64,000 nt of DNA from the NCBI GenBank assembly GCA_027310575.1, contig DAIDAO010000052.1, positions 58,318 through 122,317 on the forward strand, given 5' to 3'. The notes beneath the pieces are model-generated. The model saw nothing but the letters and a program-made list of their open reading frames with translations, made no database searches and had not been told where the DNA came from. Both the position numbers and the translations under genes were made by a program. Shown here piece by piece: positions 20,225 through 28,466 of this stretch (its first letter is position 1; each line of letters starts with the position of its first letter). Origin of the DNA: a bacterium. GTDB lineage: Archaea; Thermoproteota; Nitrososphaeria; Nitrososphaerales; Gagatemarchaeaceae.

Positions 20225-21484
20225 TCAGCGGATGAATTCGAACGGGTCCTTCCCTTGCGACGACGCGTAGGCTGCCAGGTACATCCCAGCGCTCCAGGAC
20301 TGTCCGTACTGGCCCCTGGCCTCCCCCTTCCTTCCGTCCAGCCACTCGTTGAAACCCACAGTCTCTCCCTCCCTGACGACCCCGTTCGCCCTCGCCAGGT
20401 TCTGGAGTTCGGTCGCAGCCCGGTCGATCCCCAGCGAGTAGAGCGCGCAGACATGGAAGCCGCCGACGAAGGGCCAGACACCCCCGTTGTGGTAGTCCAG
20501 GTGCCCGCTCCTGTGTTGTATGGGGAGCATGGCGTCGAAGTTGTCGTCGTAGCCGGCGTCCCCCTTCTTGTACGGCGGGTCGAGGACCCTGACCGGGAAT
20601 GGCTGAGTCAGCCCCCTCGCTTCGATCGTCCCGAGGATCGAGCGGAAGGTCTCGTCGGGCGCGGCCCCCGAGAGCCCGCAGAGCAGGTTGGAGAGGGTGT
20701 CGAAGTGTGAATCGATCCTGGCGAACGAGATGTACTGCAGGAAGTACTTCTTTGACATGTCCACCGCCTTCTGCTCTCTGTGGTGCGTCGCGAGCCTCGG
20801 CCAGTACTTCGAGATCCTCCCAGTGCTGTCGTCTCCAGGCAGGAACACGTCCACGAACCTCTCCTTGAGCGCGTCGTAGTCGAGGAGGTTCATGGACCCA
20901 GGGGTCTTGCCGGCTGCGGCGAGGAGGGAGCCGATGCAACGGGTCGCGGCGAGGAAGAGGACGTTGTTGTAAAGGGTCTTGCCGGTACGCTGTATCGCTG
21001 CGTCCATCCAGTCCGCCCCCTGAGGGGAGTCCACGAGCCACGAGTTGTTCGCGTCCTGGAATCGTACGAACCGGTAGGCATCCATCGCGGCGTCAAGGTC
21101 AGGGCCGAGGAGGGCCCTGTCCCCGGTCGCATGGTAGAGGCTGGCAAGCCCTATGACGTACCAGCACGAGGAGTCTGTCGAGCCTGAGAAGCCGAACTCG
21201 GGCTGGTCCGTGCTCAGGTCGTAGAAGTTCGGGATCTGCCCCAGCGGAGCCCTGGTCTTGGCGAAAGTGTCGAGCGTCGTCTGCGCGGATTGAAGGAGGA
21301 CCGGATCCTGCAGAAGGTTGGCCCCGAGGAACGAGATGAAAGCGTCCCGGGCCCAGACCTGGTTGTAGTACGCGTGCGAAGCCTTGAGGCCGCGCAGGGT
21401 CGCGTTCCGCCTCAGGACTTCGACCGCCTTCTGATATGTGGCGTCGGATATGGAGCTCAACTTGCTGGTCCCCCGTCGGCCCAC
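20225..21484 (-). CDS. Glycogen-debranching-enzyme-like (amylo-alpha-1,6-glucosidase-like) glycoside hydrolase
   Basis: YYNQVWARDAFISFLGANLL, GQIPNFYDL, WLVDSPQGADWMDAAIQRTGKTLYNNVLFL, GVWPFVGGFHVCAL: (alpha/alpha)6-type motifs. Confidence 0.75.
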   Translation of the reverse strand: MGRRGTSKLSSISDATYQKAVEVLRRNATLRGLKASHAYYNQVWARDAFISFLGANLLQDPVLLQSAQTTLDTFAKTRAPLGQIPNFYDLSTDQPEFGFSGSTDSSCWYVIGLASLYHATGDRALLGPDLDAAMDAYRFVRFQDANNSWLVDSPQGADWMDAAIQRTGKTLYNNVLFLAATRCIGSLLAAAGKTPGSMNLLDYDALKERFVDVFLPGDDSTGRISKYWPRLATHHREQKAVDMSKKYFLQYISFARIDSHFDTLSNLLCGLSGAAPDETFRSILGTIEARGLTQPFPVRVLDPPYKKGDAGYDDNFDAMLPIQHRSGHLDYHNGGVWPFVGGFHVCALYSLGIDRAATELQNLARANGVVREGETVGFNEWLDGRKGEARGQYGQSWSAGMYLAAYASSQGKDPFEFIR

Positions 21485-21565
21485 TCCGCTTTAATCCTCG
21501 TGGAGGAGCATTCCTTTTCTACGGCCGGGAGTCCTTAATGGCATGCCGAGGGCCAGGGGAACGGC

Positions 21566-21769
21566 GTGAAGTCCGAGATCTCCCCGATGTTCCTCACCTA
21601 CCACATGGTGAAGTGGCAGGACGTGGAACAACATCCGTCTGACCAGAAGTGCCAGACGTGCGGCCAGCCGCTGAAGCTGACGGAGGACGTGGTCAGCACG
21701 GGAGGCGCAAGATACGTCGGGTACGTCTGTCACGCGGACAAGCGGGTGACGTGGGTGAAGGTTGGCTGA
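21566..21769 (+). CDS. Small Cys-containing (putative zinc) protein
   Basis: 67 aa: KCQTCGQPLKLTEDVVSTGGARYVGYVCHADKRVTWVKVG. Confidence 0.55.
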   Translation: MKSEISPMFLTYHMVKWQDVEQHPSDQKCQTCGQPLKLTEDVVSTGGARYVGYVCHADKRVTWVKVG

Positions 21770-21774
21770 ACCCC

Positions 21775-22092
21775 TTACTGCTTCTTTGACCTGAAGCCTT
21801 CGCCGTACTGATAGGGCCTGTTCATGTTCTTCGCCCACTTTCGCTCGAACATCTCGTCCATGTCTGCGGCCGGGTCTATGAGCCGCGATGCGTCTAGGAC
21901 GTAGAAGACCACGTCTATCAGCTCCTCGATGGTTTCCTCCTTCGGCCTCCCCTTCTTCCACGAGTCTCCGGCCTCCCCAAGCTCGATGAACGCGAACAGG
22001 AGCTTGTTCGGTATGTCGTCGGGGGCGTTCCCGAACCCTTTCGCGACGACAAGTTCTCCGATCTTCCTTCTGGCTTCCTGCAGAGTTGGCAC
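21775..22092 (-). CDS. MazG-like nucleotide pyrophosphohydrolase-type protein
   Basis: GTG start VPTLQEARRKIGELVVAKGFGNAPDDIPNKLLFAFIELGEAGDSWKK...ETIEELIDVVFYVLDASRL. Confidence 0.65.
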   Translation of the reverse strand: MPTLQEARRKIGELVVAKGFGNAPDDIPNKLLFAFIELGEAGDSWKKGRPKEETIEELIDVVFYVLDASRLIDPAADMDEMFERKWAKNMNRPYQYGEGFRSKKQ

Positions 22093-22115
22093 GCTTTCGG
22101 GGCCCGGATTTTGGT

Positions 22116-22844
22116 CTAAGAAGCTTTCCGCTTCGGGGCCACGACCGTCCGGTAGTATTCGCAGGTCGCCCTCAGCGTGCAGATGTCGCACTTCGGGCCG
22201 ATGGGTTTGCAGGTCGTCTGGCCGAACCTCACGAACAGGTCGTTCAGCTCGAGCCAGTACCGCCTGGGCACGATCCTGACGAGCTCCGCTTCCGTGTCTT
22301 CGGGCTTCTTGGTCCTGACGAGCCCCAGCCTGTTCGAGATCCTGTGGACATGGGTGTCCACCGGTATAGCAGGCTTGTTGAACGCGTAGACAAGGACGCA
22401 GTTGGCGGTCTTCCTCCCCACCGCGCGCAGCTTCAGCAGGTCCGCCTCGTTGTCTGGGACTGCGCCCCCGAACTGCTGCACGAGTTGCCTGGACGCGGTG
22501 ATGATGTTCTTCGCCTTCATGTTGTAGAAGCCCGAGGGCCTTATGAGACGGCGGACGACCCGCGGGTCGGCCCCGGCAAGCTGGGCAGGGGTCTTGTACA
22601 CTGAAAACAGGTTTTCAGTCGCCTTCGTGGTGTTTTCGTCCTTGGTCCTGTGAGATAGTATCGTCCCGATGAGGATGCGGAAGGGGTCCCCGCCTTCGCT
22701 GTCCTGCAGCTGCGCCAGGGCAGTCGCCCGCTTGTCCGTGGAGCCGTACACCATCCCGCGGATCTCCCTCAGGATGGCAGGTATGCCTAGGCGCTTTCTG
22801 CGACCCACGGCTCTCTCTTGAACCAGGCTGCTATCTCCTCGCAT
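22116..22844 (-). CDS. nth: Endonuclease III (HhH-GPD with 4Fe-4S cluster)
   Basis: [73 protein letters not shown]; exact start uncertain. Confidence 0.92.
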   Translation of the reverse strand: MRGDSSLVQERAVGRRKRLGIPAILREIRGMVYGSTDKRATALAQLQDSEGGDPFRILIGTILSHRTKDENTTKATENLFSVYKTPAQLAGADPRVVRRLIRPSGFYNMKAKNIITASRQLVQQFGGAVPDNEADLLKLRAVGRKTANCVLVYAFNKPAIPVDTHVHRISNRLGLVRTKKPEDTEAELVRIVPRRYWLELNDLFVRFGQTTCKPIGPKCDICTLRATCEYYRTVVAPKRKAS

Positions 22845-23710
22845 GTGCTCTTCAGGTCATACTTCGGCGCGTATCCGAGCTCCCTCCAGTCCGGCTGTTC
22901 GTCGATCCTCAGGGAGGCCCTGAGCTGCTCAGCTGTGTACTTTGGAAGCCGCGACGCGGAGAAGACGCCCTGCTTCCTGACCCGGGCGTCGCTCCCGATG
23001 GCCTCGGCTATCCCAGAGGCAAGACCTTCGGGGGTGGAGTCGAAGGACTTTAGCAGGAACGATCTCCCGCTGGGGGCGTTAGACGTCGCCGCTTGGTACA
23101 TCGCCTGGGCGATGTCCTTCGGATGCGCGAACGACATTGCGCCGCGGGACGGGATGACGGCTTCCCCTGAGGCGAGCATGCGGAGCAGAGGGACGACGAG
23201 GGATTCGTCTCTCGACCCCACGGCCCGCGCGGACCTTATGATGGCGACCCTGGGCGCCTGGCTCCTCTTGGAGTACTCCATCAGGACCCTCTCTGACTCG
23301 GCCTTGGACCGCTGGTACTCGTTCGACGGCGCGAAGGGGGTGGACGGGTCGACCATCTTCTGTGTCGAGCCGTAGACGTCCAGGGTGCTAAGGTGAACGA
23401 GAGCCTTGACCTTCGACTCCGACGCCACTTCGAGGAGGCTCAGGAGCCCTTCGGTGTTCGCCTTCATGAAGCCTGAGTCTGTGCCCGGCATCGGGGACGC
23501 CATGTTGTAGACGACGTCGGCGCCCTCCATCGCCTCGTGGAGCGCGTGGTGGTCGAGGAGGTCGGCCTCGACCCCCTGGACGCCGCTCGCGTCCATTATC
23601 TTCAGGTGGGACCCCTTCCTGAATATCCCCTTGGAGATCTCCCCCTGCTGGAAGAGGTACTCCACGACGTGCCCGCCGACGAAGCCTGTCCCCCCGACGA
23701 GGAGGTTCAC
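22787..23710 (-). CDS. NAD-dependent epimerase/dehydratase (extended SDR)
   Basis: GTG start [41 protein letters not shown]. Confidence 0.88.
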   Translation of the reverse strand: MNLLVGGTGFVGGHVVEYLFQQGEISKGIFRKGSHLKIMDASGVQGVEADLLDHHALHEAMEGADVVYNMASPMPGTDSGFMKANTEGLLSLLEVASESKVKALVHLSTLDVYGSTQKMVDPSTPFAPSNEYQRSKAESERVLMEYSKRSQAPRVAIIRSARAVGSRDESLVVPLLRMLASGEAVIPSRGAMSFAHPKDIAQAMYQAATSNAPSGRSFLLKSFDSTPEGLASGIAEAIGSDARVRKQGVFSASRLPKYTAEQLRASLRIDEQPDWRELGYAPKYDLKSTCEEIAAWFKREPWVAESA

Positions 23711-24024
23711 TCCCTGCCCCCCTCCGCTCCGAGATGATGATGGTGGTGGTGCTCGTCCTTTCCCGGCCTTGCTTCGAACTCGCCCCTCACAAGCCTCAGC
23801 TGCATGTCCTCCTCGAACATGGGAAAGTCCCCCGTCAGCCTGGCCAGCTTGGCTTTCGCTGCCTTCGAGAACTGGGGGGAGAAGTTCTGGCCCCCGAACC
23901 TGCCGTAGGCGACCCCCGAGAACCTCACCTTCGTCCCTTCGATTTCGACAAACCCTCGGATCAGGTTGGCGACTTCGCCTTCGCTGACGTAGTCCACTAC
24001 TATCGTGTATGCCGGGAGGCTCAT
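23707..24024 (-). CDS. Hypothetical protein with natural His6 near its C-terminus
   Basis: 105 aa; ...[18 protein letters not shown]; 4-nt GTGA overlap with the downstream SDR gene. Confidence 0.6.
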   Translation of the reverse strand: MSLPAYTIVVDYVSEGEVANLIRGFVEIEGTKVRFSGVAYGRFGGQNFSPQFSKAAKAKLARLTGDFPMFEEDMQLRLVRGEFEARPGKDEHHHHHHLGAEGGRE

Positions 24025-24070
24025 CGGCCCCGGCCCTCCCCGTTACTGGTTTAAAATCCAGCCTGAGCTC

Positions 24071-25954
24071 TCAGCGGACCCGGAGGGCGTTCAGGATCAC
24101 CGAGACGTCTATGACCTCCTGGAGCGTCGCCCCGATCGCAGGCTCGATCACCCCGAAGGCTGCGATCCCCATGAGCACCAGGCTCGCCCCTAGGCCGAAG
24201 TTGATCCCCTCCCTGGCCACCCTGTCCATCTTCCTCCCGGTGGCGATCGCCTCCGGGACCCGCGTCACGTCGTCGACCAGCAGCACCATGTCGGCCGCTT
24301 CGGCAGAGATGGCCGTCCCCTTGGCGCCCATGGCGATCCCCACGGTCGCGGTCGCGAGGGCAGGCGCGTCGTTGATGCCGTCCCCTACCATCACCGTAGG
24401 CCCGTGGGTCGACTTCAGGCGTGCGACCTCGGCCACCTTCCGCTCCGGGAGCAGGCCCGACATGAAGCTCGTGACCCCAGACTGCATCGCCACAGACTCC
24501 GCGTTCTCCCTGTTGTCCCCGGTCAGCATGACTATCTCCCTCACGCCGAGCTCACGCAGCTTCCCCACCATGTACGGGACGCCTGGCCTCACCTGGTCAG
24601 TGAACACGACGATCCCCGCAGGGCGGCCGTCGACTGCGATGAAAGTCGCGAGCCTGCCTCTCAGGGCGAGCTCCTCGGTGGTCATCTGCAGCTCTCTGGG
24701 GAAGAGGATGCCCGTACGCTCTTCGCAGAGCCTTCGCAGGCCCACCACCACCCTCCTCGAGTTCACGTTCCCCTCCACACCCTCGCTCGGGATTTCCTTG
24801 AACTCGGTCGGGACCGGAAGGTTGCCGAACTTCTCCCTCCCGGCCTTCGTGATCGAGTTCGCCACAGGGTGCGAAGAGAGCTGTTCCAGAGAGGCGGCGA
24901 AGAGCAGGAGTTCGTCCTCCGTCCAGCCGCTCAGCGGCATCAGCTTCTCGACCGCAGGCTCGCCATAGGTGAGCGTTCCTGTCTTGTCGAAGACGACCAC
25001 CCTTGCGCCCGAAATCTGCTCGAGCGACGCGCCGCTCTTGACGATGATGCCTTCGGAGGCCGCCCTGTTCACCCCGCTGATCACTGCAATCGGCGTCGCA
25101 AGTATGAGGGGGCATGGCGTGGCCACGACGAGGACAGACAGGATGGTCCTCGCGTCGCCTGTGACCAGTGCGCCGACTATGGCCACGACTATCGTGAGGG
25201 GGGTGAACCAGACCGCGTACTTGTCTGCGAGCCGCTGAATCTGTGGCTTCCCTTCCTGCGCGTGCCTGACTATCTCGACTATCTTGGAGTACTCGCTCTC
25301 CGCGCTAACCTTCTCGGCCTTCATCTCGAAGGTGTCCCCCACGTTGACGGTCCCGCTGAGGAGGGAGTCTCCCCTGGACTTCGGCCTGGCGAGCGGCTCG
25401 CCTGTCACCGACGACTCATCGATCTCCGCTTCCTCAGCGACCAGCGCCCCGTCGACAGGGATGAGCTCTCCCCTCTTCACGAGCAGCAGGTCCCCGGGTT
25501 TGACCTCCTGGACACCGATCACCTTGACCGAGCTGTCCATCTTCAGGTTCGCGGTCCTCGGAGCCCGCGCCGCGAGCTCGGTGAGTGCCGACGACGCTCT
25601 CCCCATGCCGTAGTCCTCGAGGGCTTCCCCCCCTGACTGCATCAGCACTATGACGGTGCCTGCGAAAGCCTCGTCGAAGAAGATGGCTGCGAGGATCGCG
25701 AGCATTGCGATGAGGTCTGCCGCGAACCGTCCGTGGAGGATGCCCCTGATGGTCTTGAGGACGATCGGGACCCCTCCGAGCACAAGTGCGGCCGTCCAGA
25801 CGATAGTGCCAGGCTCGGGGAGCCGAAGCGACCAAGTCAGTACGGAGCCGAGCACCAGCCCCACGAGAGCCCCAAATGGGATCGGATAGGCCAGGACCAG
25901 CCCGAAGCCGGAAGTGCGTGATGACCCGATAGTACCGACGCCGAGAGCTCGCAT
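24071..25954 (-). CDS. Heavy-metal translocating P1B-type ATPase
   Basis: VVATPCPLILATPIAVISG, VFDKTGTLTYGEPAVEKL, MLTGDNRENAESVA, VMVGDGINDAPALATATVGIAMGAKGTAISAEAADMVLLVDD. Confidence 0.93.
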   Translation of the reverse strand: MRALGVGTIGSSRTSGFGLVLAYPIPFGALVGLVLGSVLTWSLRLPEPGTIVWTAALVLGGVPIVLKTIRGILHGRFAADLIAMLAILAAIFFDEAFAGTVIVLMQSGGEALEDYGMGRASSALTELAARAPRTANLKMDSSVKVIGVQEVKPGDLLLVKRGELIPVDGALVAEEAEIDESSVTGEPLARPKSRGDSLLSGTVNVGDTFEMKAEKVSAESEYSKIVEIVRHAQEGKPQIQRLADKYAVWFTPLTIVVAIVGALVTGDARTILSVLVVATPCPLILATPIAVISGVNRAASEGIIVKSGASLEQISGARVVVFDKTGTLTYGEPAVEKLMPLSGWTEDELLLFAASLEQLSSHPVANSITKAGREKFGNLPVPTEFKEIPSEGVEGNVNSRRVVVGLRRLCEERTGILFPRELQMTTEELALRGRLATFIAVDGRPAGIVVFTDQVRPGVPYMVGKLRELGVREIVMLTGDNRENAESVAMQSGVTSFMSGLLPERKVAEVARLKSTHGPTVMVGDGINDAPALATATVGIAMGAKGTAISAEAADMVLLVDDVTRVPEAIATGRKMDRVAREGINFGLGASLVLMGIAAFGVIEPAIGATLQEVIDVSVILNALRVR

Positions 25955-25971
25955 CGCTTGTGCCGCTCCGA

Positions 25972-26400
25972 CTACATTTCAAAGTCCGGCGGCCGGTACC
26001 GCGCCCGCACCATCTCCTTGAGGGAGGTGACCAGGGCGAAGCTGGTGTTCACGATGTCGGTCTGGGTGACTATCCCCACGAGCTTCCCGTCCTCCATGAC
26101 TGGGAGCTTCTTGACTTCGGCATCGGCCATCATCTTCGCGGCTACCTCGACCCTCTCGTCGGGTGTGACGCTGACCAGAGGCTTCCTTCCTACGGTGACC
26201 GCGGTGGTGGCGGGATCGTATCCCTTCGCGACTGTCCGCGAGACGTCCCCCTCTGTGATGATCCCGACGGTGGACGACCCTTCGACGATCACAAGGGAGC
26301 CTATCTTCCACTTCGACATCGCCTTGGCTGCGTCCATGATCGTCGCCTCCGCCCCTATTGTCTTGACGTTCCTGCTCATGATGTCCTTGACGTAGATCAT
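25972..26400 (-). CDS. CBS-domain-pair protein
   Basis: 142 aa; VKDIMSRNVKTIGAEATIMDAAKAMSKWKIGSLVIVEGSSTVGIITEGDVSR; second CBS repeat. Confidence 0.88.
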   Translation of the reverse strand: MIYVKDIMSRNVKTIGAEATIMDAAKAMSKWKIGSLVIVEGSSTVGIITEGDVSRTVAKGYDPATTAVTVGRKPLVSVTPDERVEVAAKMMADAEVKKLPVMEDGKLVGIVTQTDIVNTSFALVTSLKEMVRARYRPPDFEM

Positions 26401-26404
26401 GCTT

Positions 26405-26860
26405 TCACCTCGCCACCAGGACAGGGCACGACGCGTGGCTGACCAGGCCCGAGGAGACGCTCCCGAGTATCAACTGCTTGAATCCGGTCATCCCTCTGGT
26501 CCCTACAACAATGAGGTCGGCCTTCTCCGCGGCCGCGAACTTCACGATCGCCTCGACCACGGACGGTGCCTCGATCAGCTCGCCTCTGGCCTTCAGGCCC
26601 GAATCAGCGGCGAGACGGAGGCCTTTGGACAGGACCGCCTGGCCCCCCACCTTCGCTGCGTCCTCCAGGTCTTGGAAGTCAGGGACGGGCATCCCCGACG
26701 CGGCGCTGAATCCGAGAGCGGGGGACGGATAGACGTGCACCAGTATGACGCTCGACCTGTACTTCGCAGCGATCGAGCCGGCTAGCCGGACCGCCTTGAC
26801 GGAGTCCTTCGAGCCGTCGAAGGCCACTATGACCTTCCCGAAGCCGGCGTTGTTGGCCAT
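26405..26860 (-). CDS. Universal stress protein (UspA family)
   Basis: [64 protein letters not shown]. Confidence 0.92.
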   Translation of the reverse strand: MANNAGFGKVIVAFDGSKDSVKAVRLAGSIAAKYRSSVILVHVYPSPALGFSAASGMPVPDFQDLEDAAKVGGQAVLSKGLRLAADSGLKARGELIEAPSVVEAIVKFAAAEKADLIVVGTRGMTGFKQLILGSVSSGLVSHASCPVLVAR

Positions 26861-27105
26861 TGTCTCGGGACGGACTGAGGACCCACACTATATAATTCTC
26901 TAATTCTTTTCCCACCTTTGAGAATTGCGACGAGCACGCGACCGCCCCGCCCCGGGCGCCAGATCCCTGGCGCTCCTGCTCCAGCCGTGCCTAAGGCATT
27001 AGCGTGCCCGGAGTTCCCATGAAAGCGAACCTGGTGCCCAATATTGATTATCACAATCGAAAATCGTCTTTGGGTCTTTTAACGCCGCCTCGGAGCGCGG
27101 CGCCT

Positions 27106-27669
27106 ATGGAAAACATGGGCAGCACACGTGCCGCTCAAGGCAAGTGGGCGGGGCGGTTCATATGGGCCGCGATCACCCAGGGACTGGCGTTCACAATCGC
27201 CACCATCCTAGTTCTCGATCCCCTTCAGTATGTCACAGGCACAGCTGACTACTACTCACCAGCAAGAGTCATCGCAAGCGGCGGCGGAGGGACCTGGTTC
27301 TTCACCGGGTTCATCTCCTGGCTCGTCGTAGGCGTGATAGCGACTGCGGTCACAGCCATCTTCTACTACTACATCGAAGACGTGAAAGGAAGGGTCTACA
27401 AGGGGTTCAACAACCTCCTCGCGTGGGGGCACCTCCTCTTCATGAACGTGGGCATCGCAGGCGCGATGATCATCATGTCCTACCAGGGTTACCTGGCCGG
27501 CTGGGCAGCCACTCCGACATCGGCGGGGGGCGGCGGGCTCAACGCGGGTCAGATCCATGAGGAGATCCTCGGCTGGACGACAGAACCGATCGGAGCCCTC
27601 ATCCTTCTTGCCAGCATCGGCGCGCTCTTGGGCGGACTCGGATACGTGCTGGCGAGCAGGGCCAAGTAG
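27106..27669 (+). CDS. Polytopic membrane protein of unknown function
   Basis: ATG at 27106 with CTTTTAAC box about 25 nt upstream; 187 aa with about 4 TM segments: FIWAAITQGLAFTIATILVL, GFISWLVVGVIATAVTAIFYYYIEDVKG, LLFMNVGIAGAMIIMSYQGYLAGW, IGALILLASIGALLGGLGYVLAS. Confidence 0.7.
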   Translation: MENMGSTRAAQGKWAGRFIWAAITQGLAFTIATILVLDPLQYVTGTADYYSPARVIASGGGGTWFFTGFISWLVVGVIATAVTAIFYYYIEDVKGRVYKGFNNLLAWGHLLFMNVGIAGAMIIMSYQGYLAGWAATPTSAGGGGLNAGQIHEEILGWTTEPIGALILLASIGALLGGLGYVLASRAK

Positions 27670-27746
27670 GTCCTGCTCCTATCCCCTTTTTCCGCGACCG
27701 TAATCCGGAATAGACTAAAATAAGATACGCTTCCGTTTCGCCGCGT

Positions 27747-28109
27747 TTGGAGATTTCCGAGCCGTCTCGGGTCCAGGCGCTAGTGCAGGGACTGGCGGAC
27801 GAATACTCCAGGAAGATCCTGTTGTCTGCCATCCCCAAAGCGAAGTCGGTCGAGGACATGAGCCGCGAGAACGACATCCCTCTGAGCACCTGCTATAGGA
27901 GGGTCCACGAGCTCCTCGACAGCCAGATACTCGTAGTCGAGAAGATCATAGTCACACCGGAGGGAAAGAAGTACGAGCTACTGAGGAGCGCATACAGGGC
28001 GGTCAACGTCACCTTCGACGGCGGGGTGATGAAGGTTGACGCCATCATCAACGAGGACGTAGCCGAGAAGCTGAGGCGCCTCTGGCTGACGATGAAGGAG
28101 GCGAAGTGA
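27747..28109 (+). CDS. Winged-helix/ArsR-like transcriptional regulator
   Basis: 120 aa; DEYSRKILLSAIPKAKSVEDMSRENDIPLSTCYRRVHELLDSQILVVEKIIVTPEGKKYELLRS. Confidence 0.75.
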   Translation: MEISEPSRVQALVQGLADEYSRKILLSAIPKAKSVEDMSRENDIPLSTCYRRVHELLDSQILVVEKIIVTPEGKKYELLRSAYRAVNVTFDGGVMKVDAIINEDVAEKLRRLWLTMKEAK

Positions 28110-28118
28110 CTGCCACCA

Positions 28119-28149
28119 CTTTGCGAACTCAACCATTTAAATCGCAAAG
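28119..28149. promoter_or_regulatory. Inverted-repeat candidate operator bracketing a TATA box
   Basis: CTTTGCGA-N15-TCGCAAAG, perfect 8-bp arms (28119-28126 / 28142-28149), spacer contains ATTTAAAT overlapping the right arm; directly between the HTH gene and the small membrane gene. Confidence 0.6.
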
Positions 28150-28168
28150 GAGGTGACATCGGCTAGAA

Positions 28169-28444
28169 TTGGACGTAATCTATCTCGACATAGGGCAGGT
28201 GCTTATCCTGCTCTTTGGGGGCGTGGTCGTGTACTACGCATACCGGGCCTACGGAAAGACGAAGAGCGCGGCCATGCTCCTCCTCGCTGTAGGCTTCGCA
28301 TTCGTAGCCATCGGGGCACTGGTCGCCGGCGTGCTCTACAACTTCGACTCCACCGACCTCAGCACACCAATCACAGTTCAGGCGTACAGCCAGGCTGTGG
28401 GCTTCTTCATAATCGTCTATTCGCTCGCACGCGCGAAAGGCTGA
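28169..28444 (+). CDS. Small membrane protein, DUF7521-like
   Basis: 91 aa, TTG start, GGAGGTGA Shine-Dalgarno-like sequence at 28149-28156; three hydrophobic segments; adjacent to a winged-helix regulator. Confidence 0.65.
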   Translation: MDVIYLDIGQVLILLFGGVVVYYAYRAYGKTKSAAMLLLAVGFAFVAIGALVAGVLYNFDSTDLSTPITVQAYSQAVGFFIIVYSLARAKG

Positions 28445-28466
28445 GGCGGAGGAGCGCTTCGGGTGT

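Noticed and set aside
23734-23751. His6 as evidence of cloning-vector contamination
   Set aside because: Flanks are native archaeal genes with overlapping starts and no vector sequence; codons are mixed CAC/CAT in a natural ORF.
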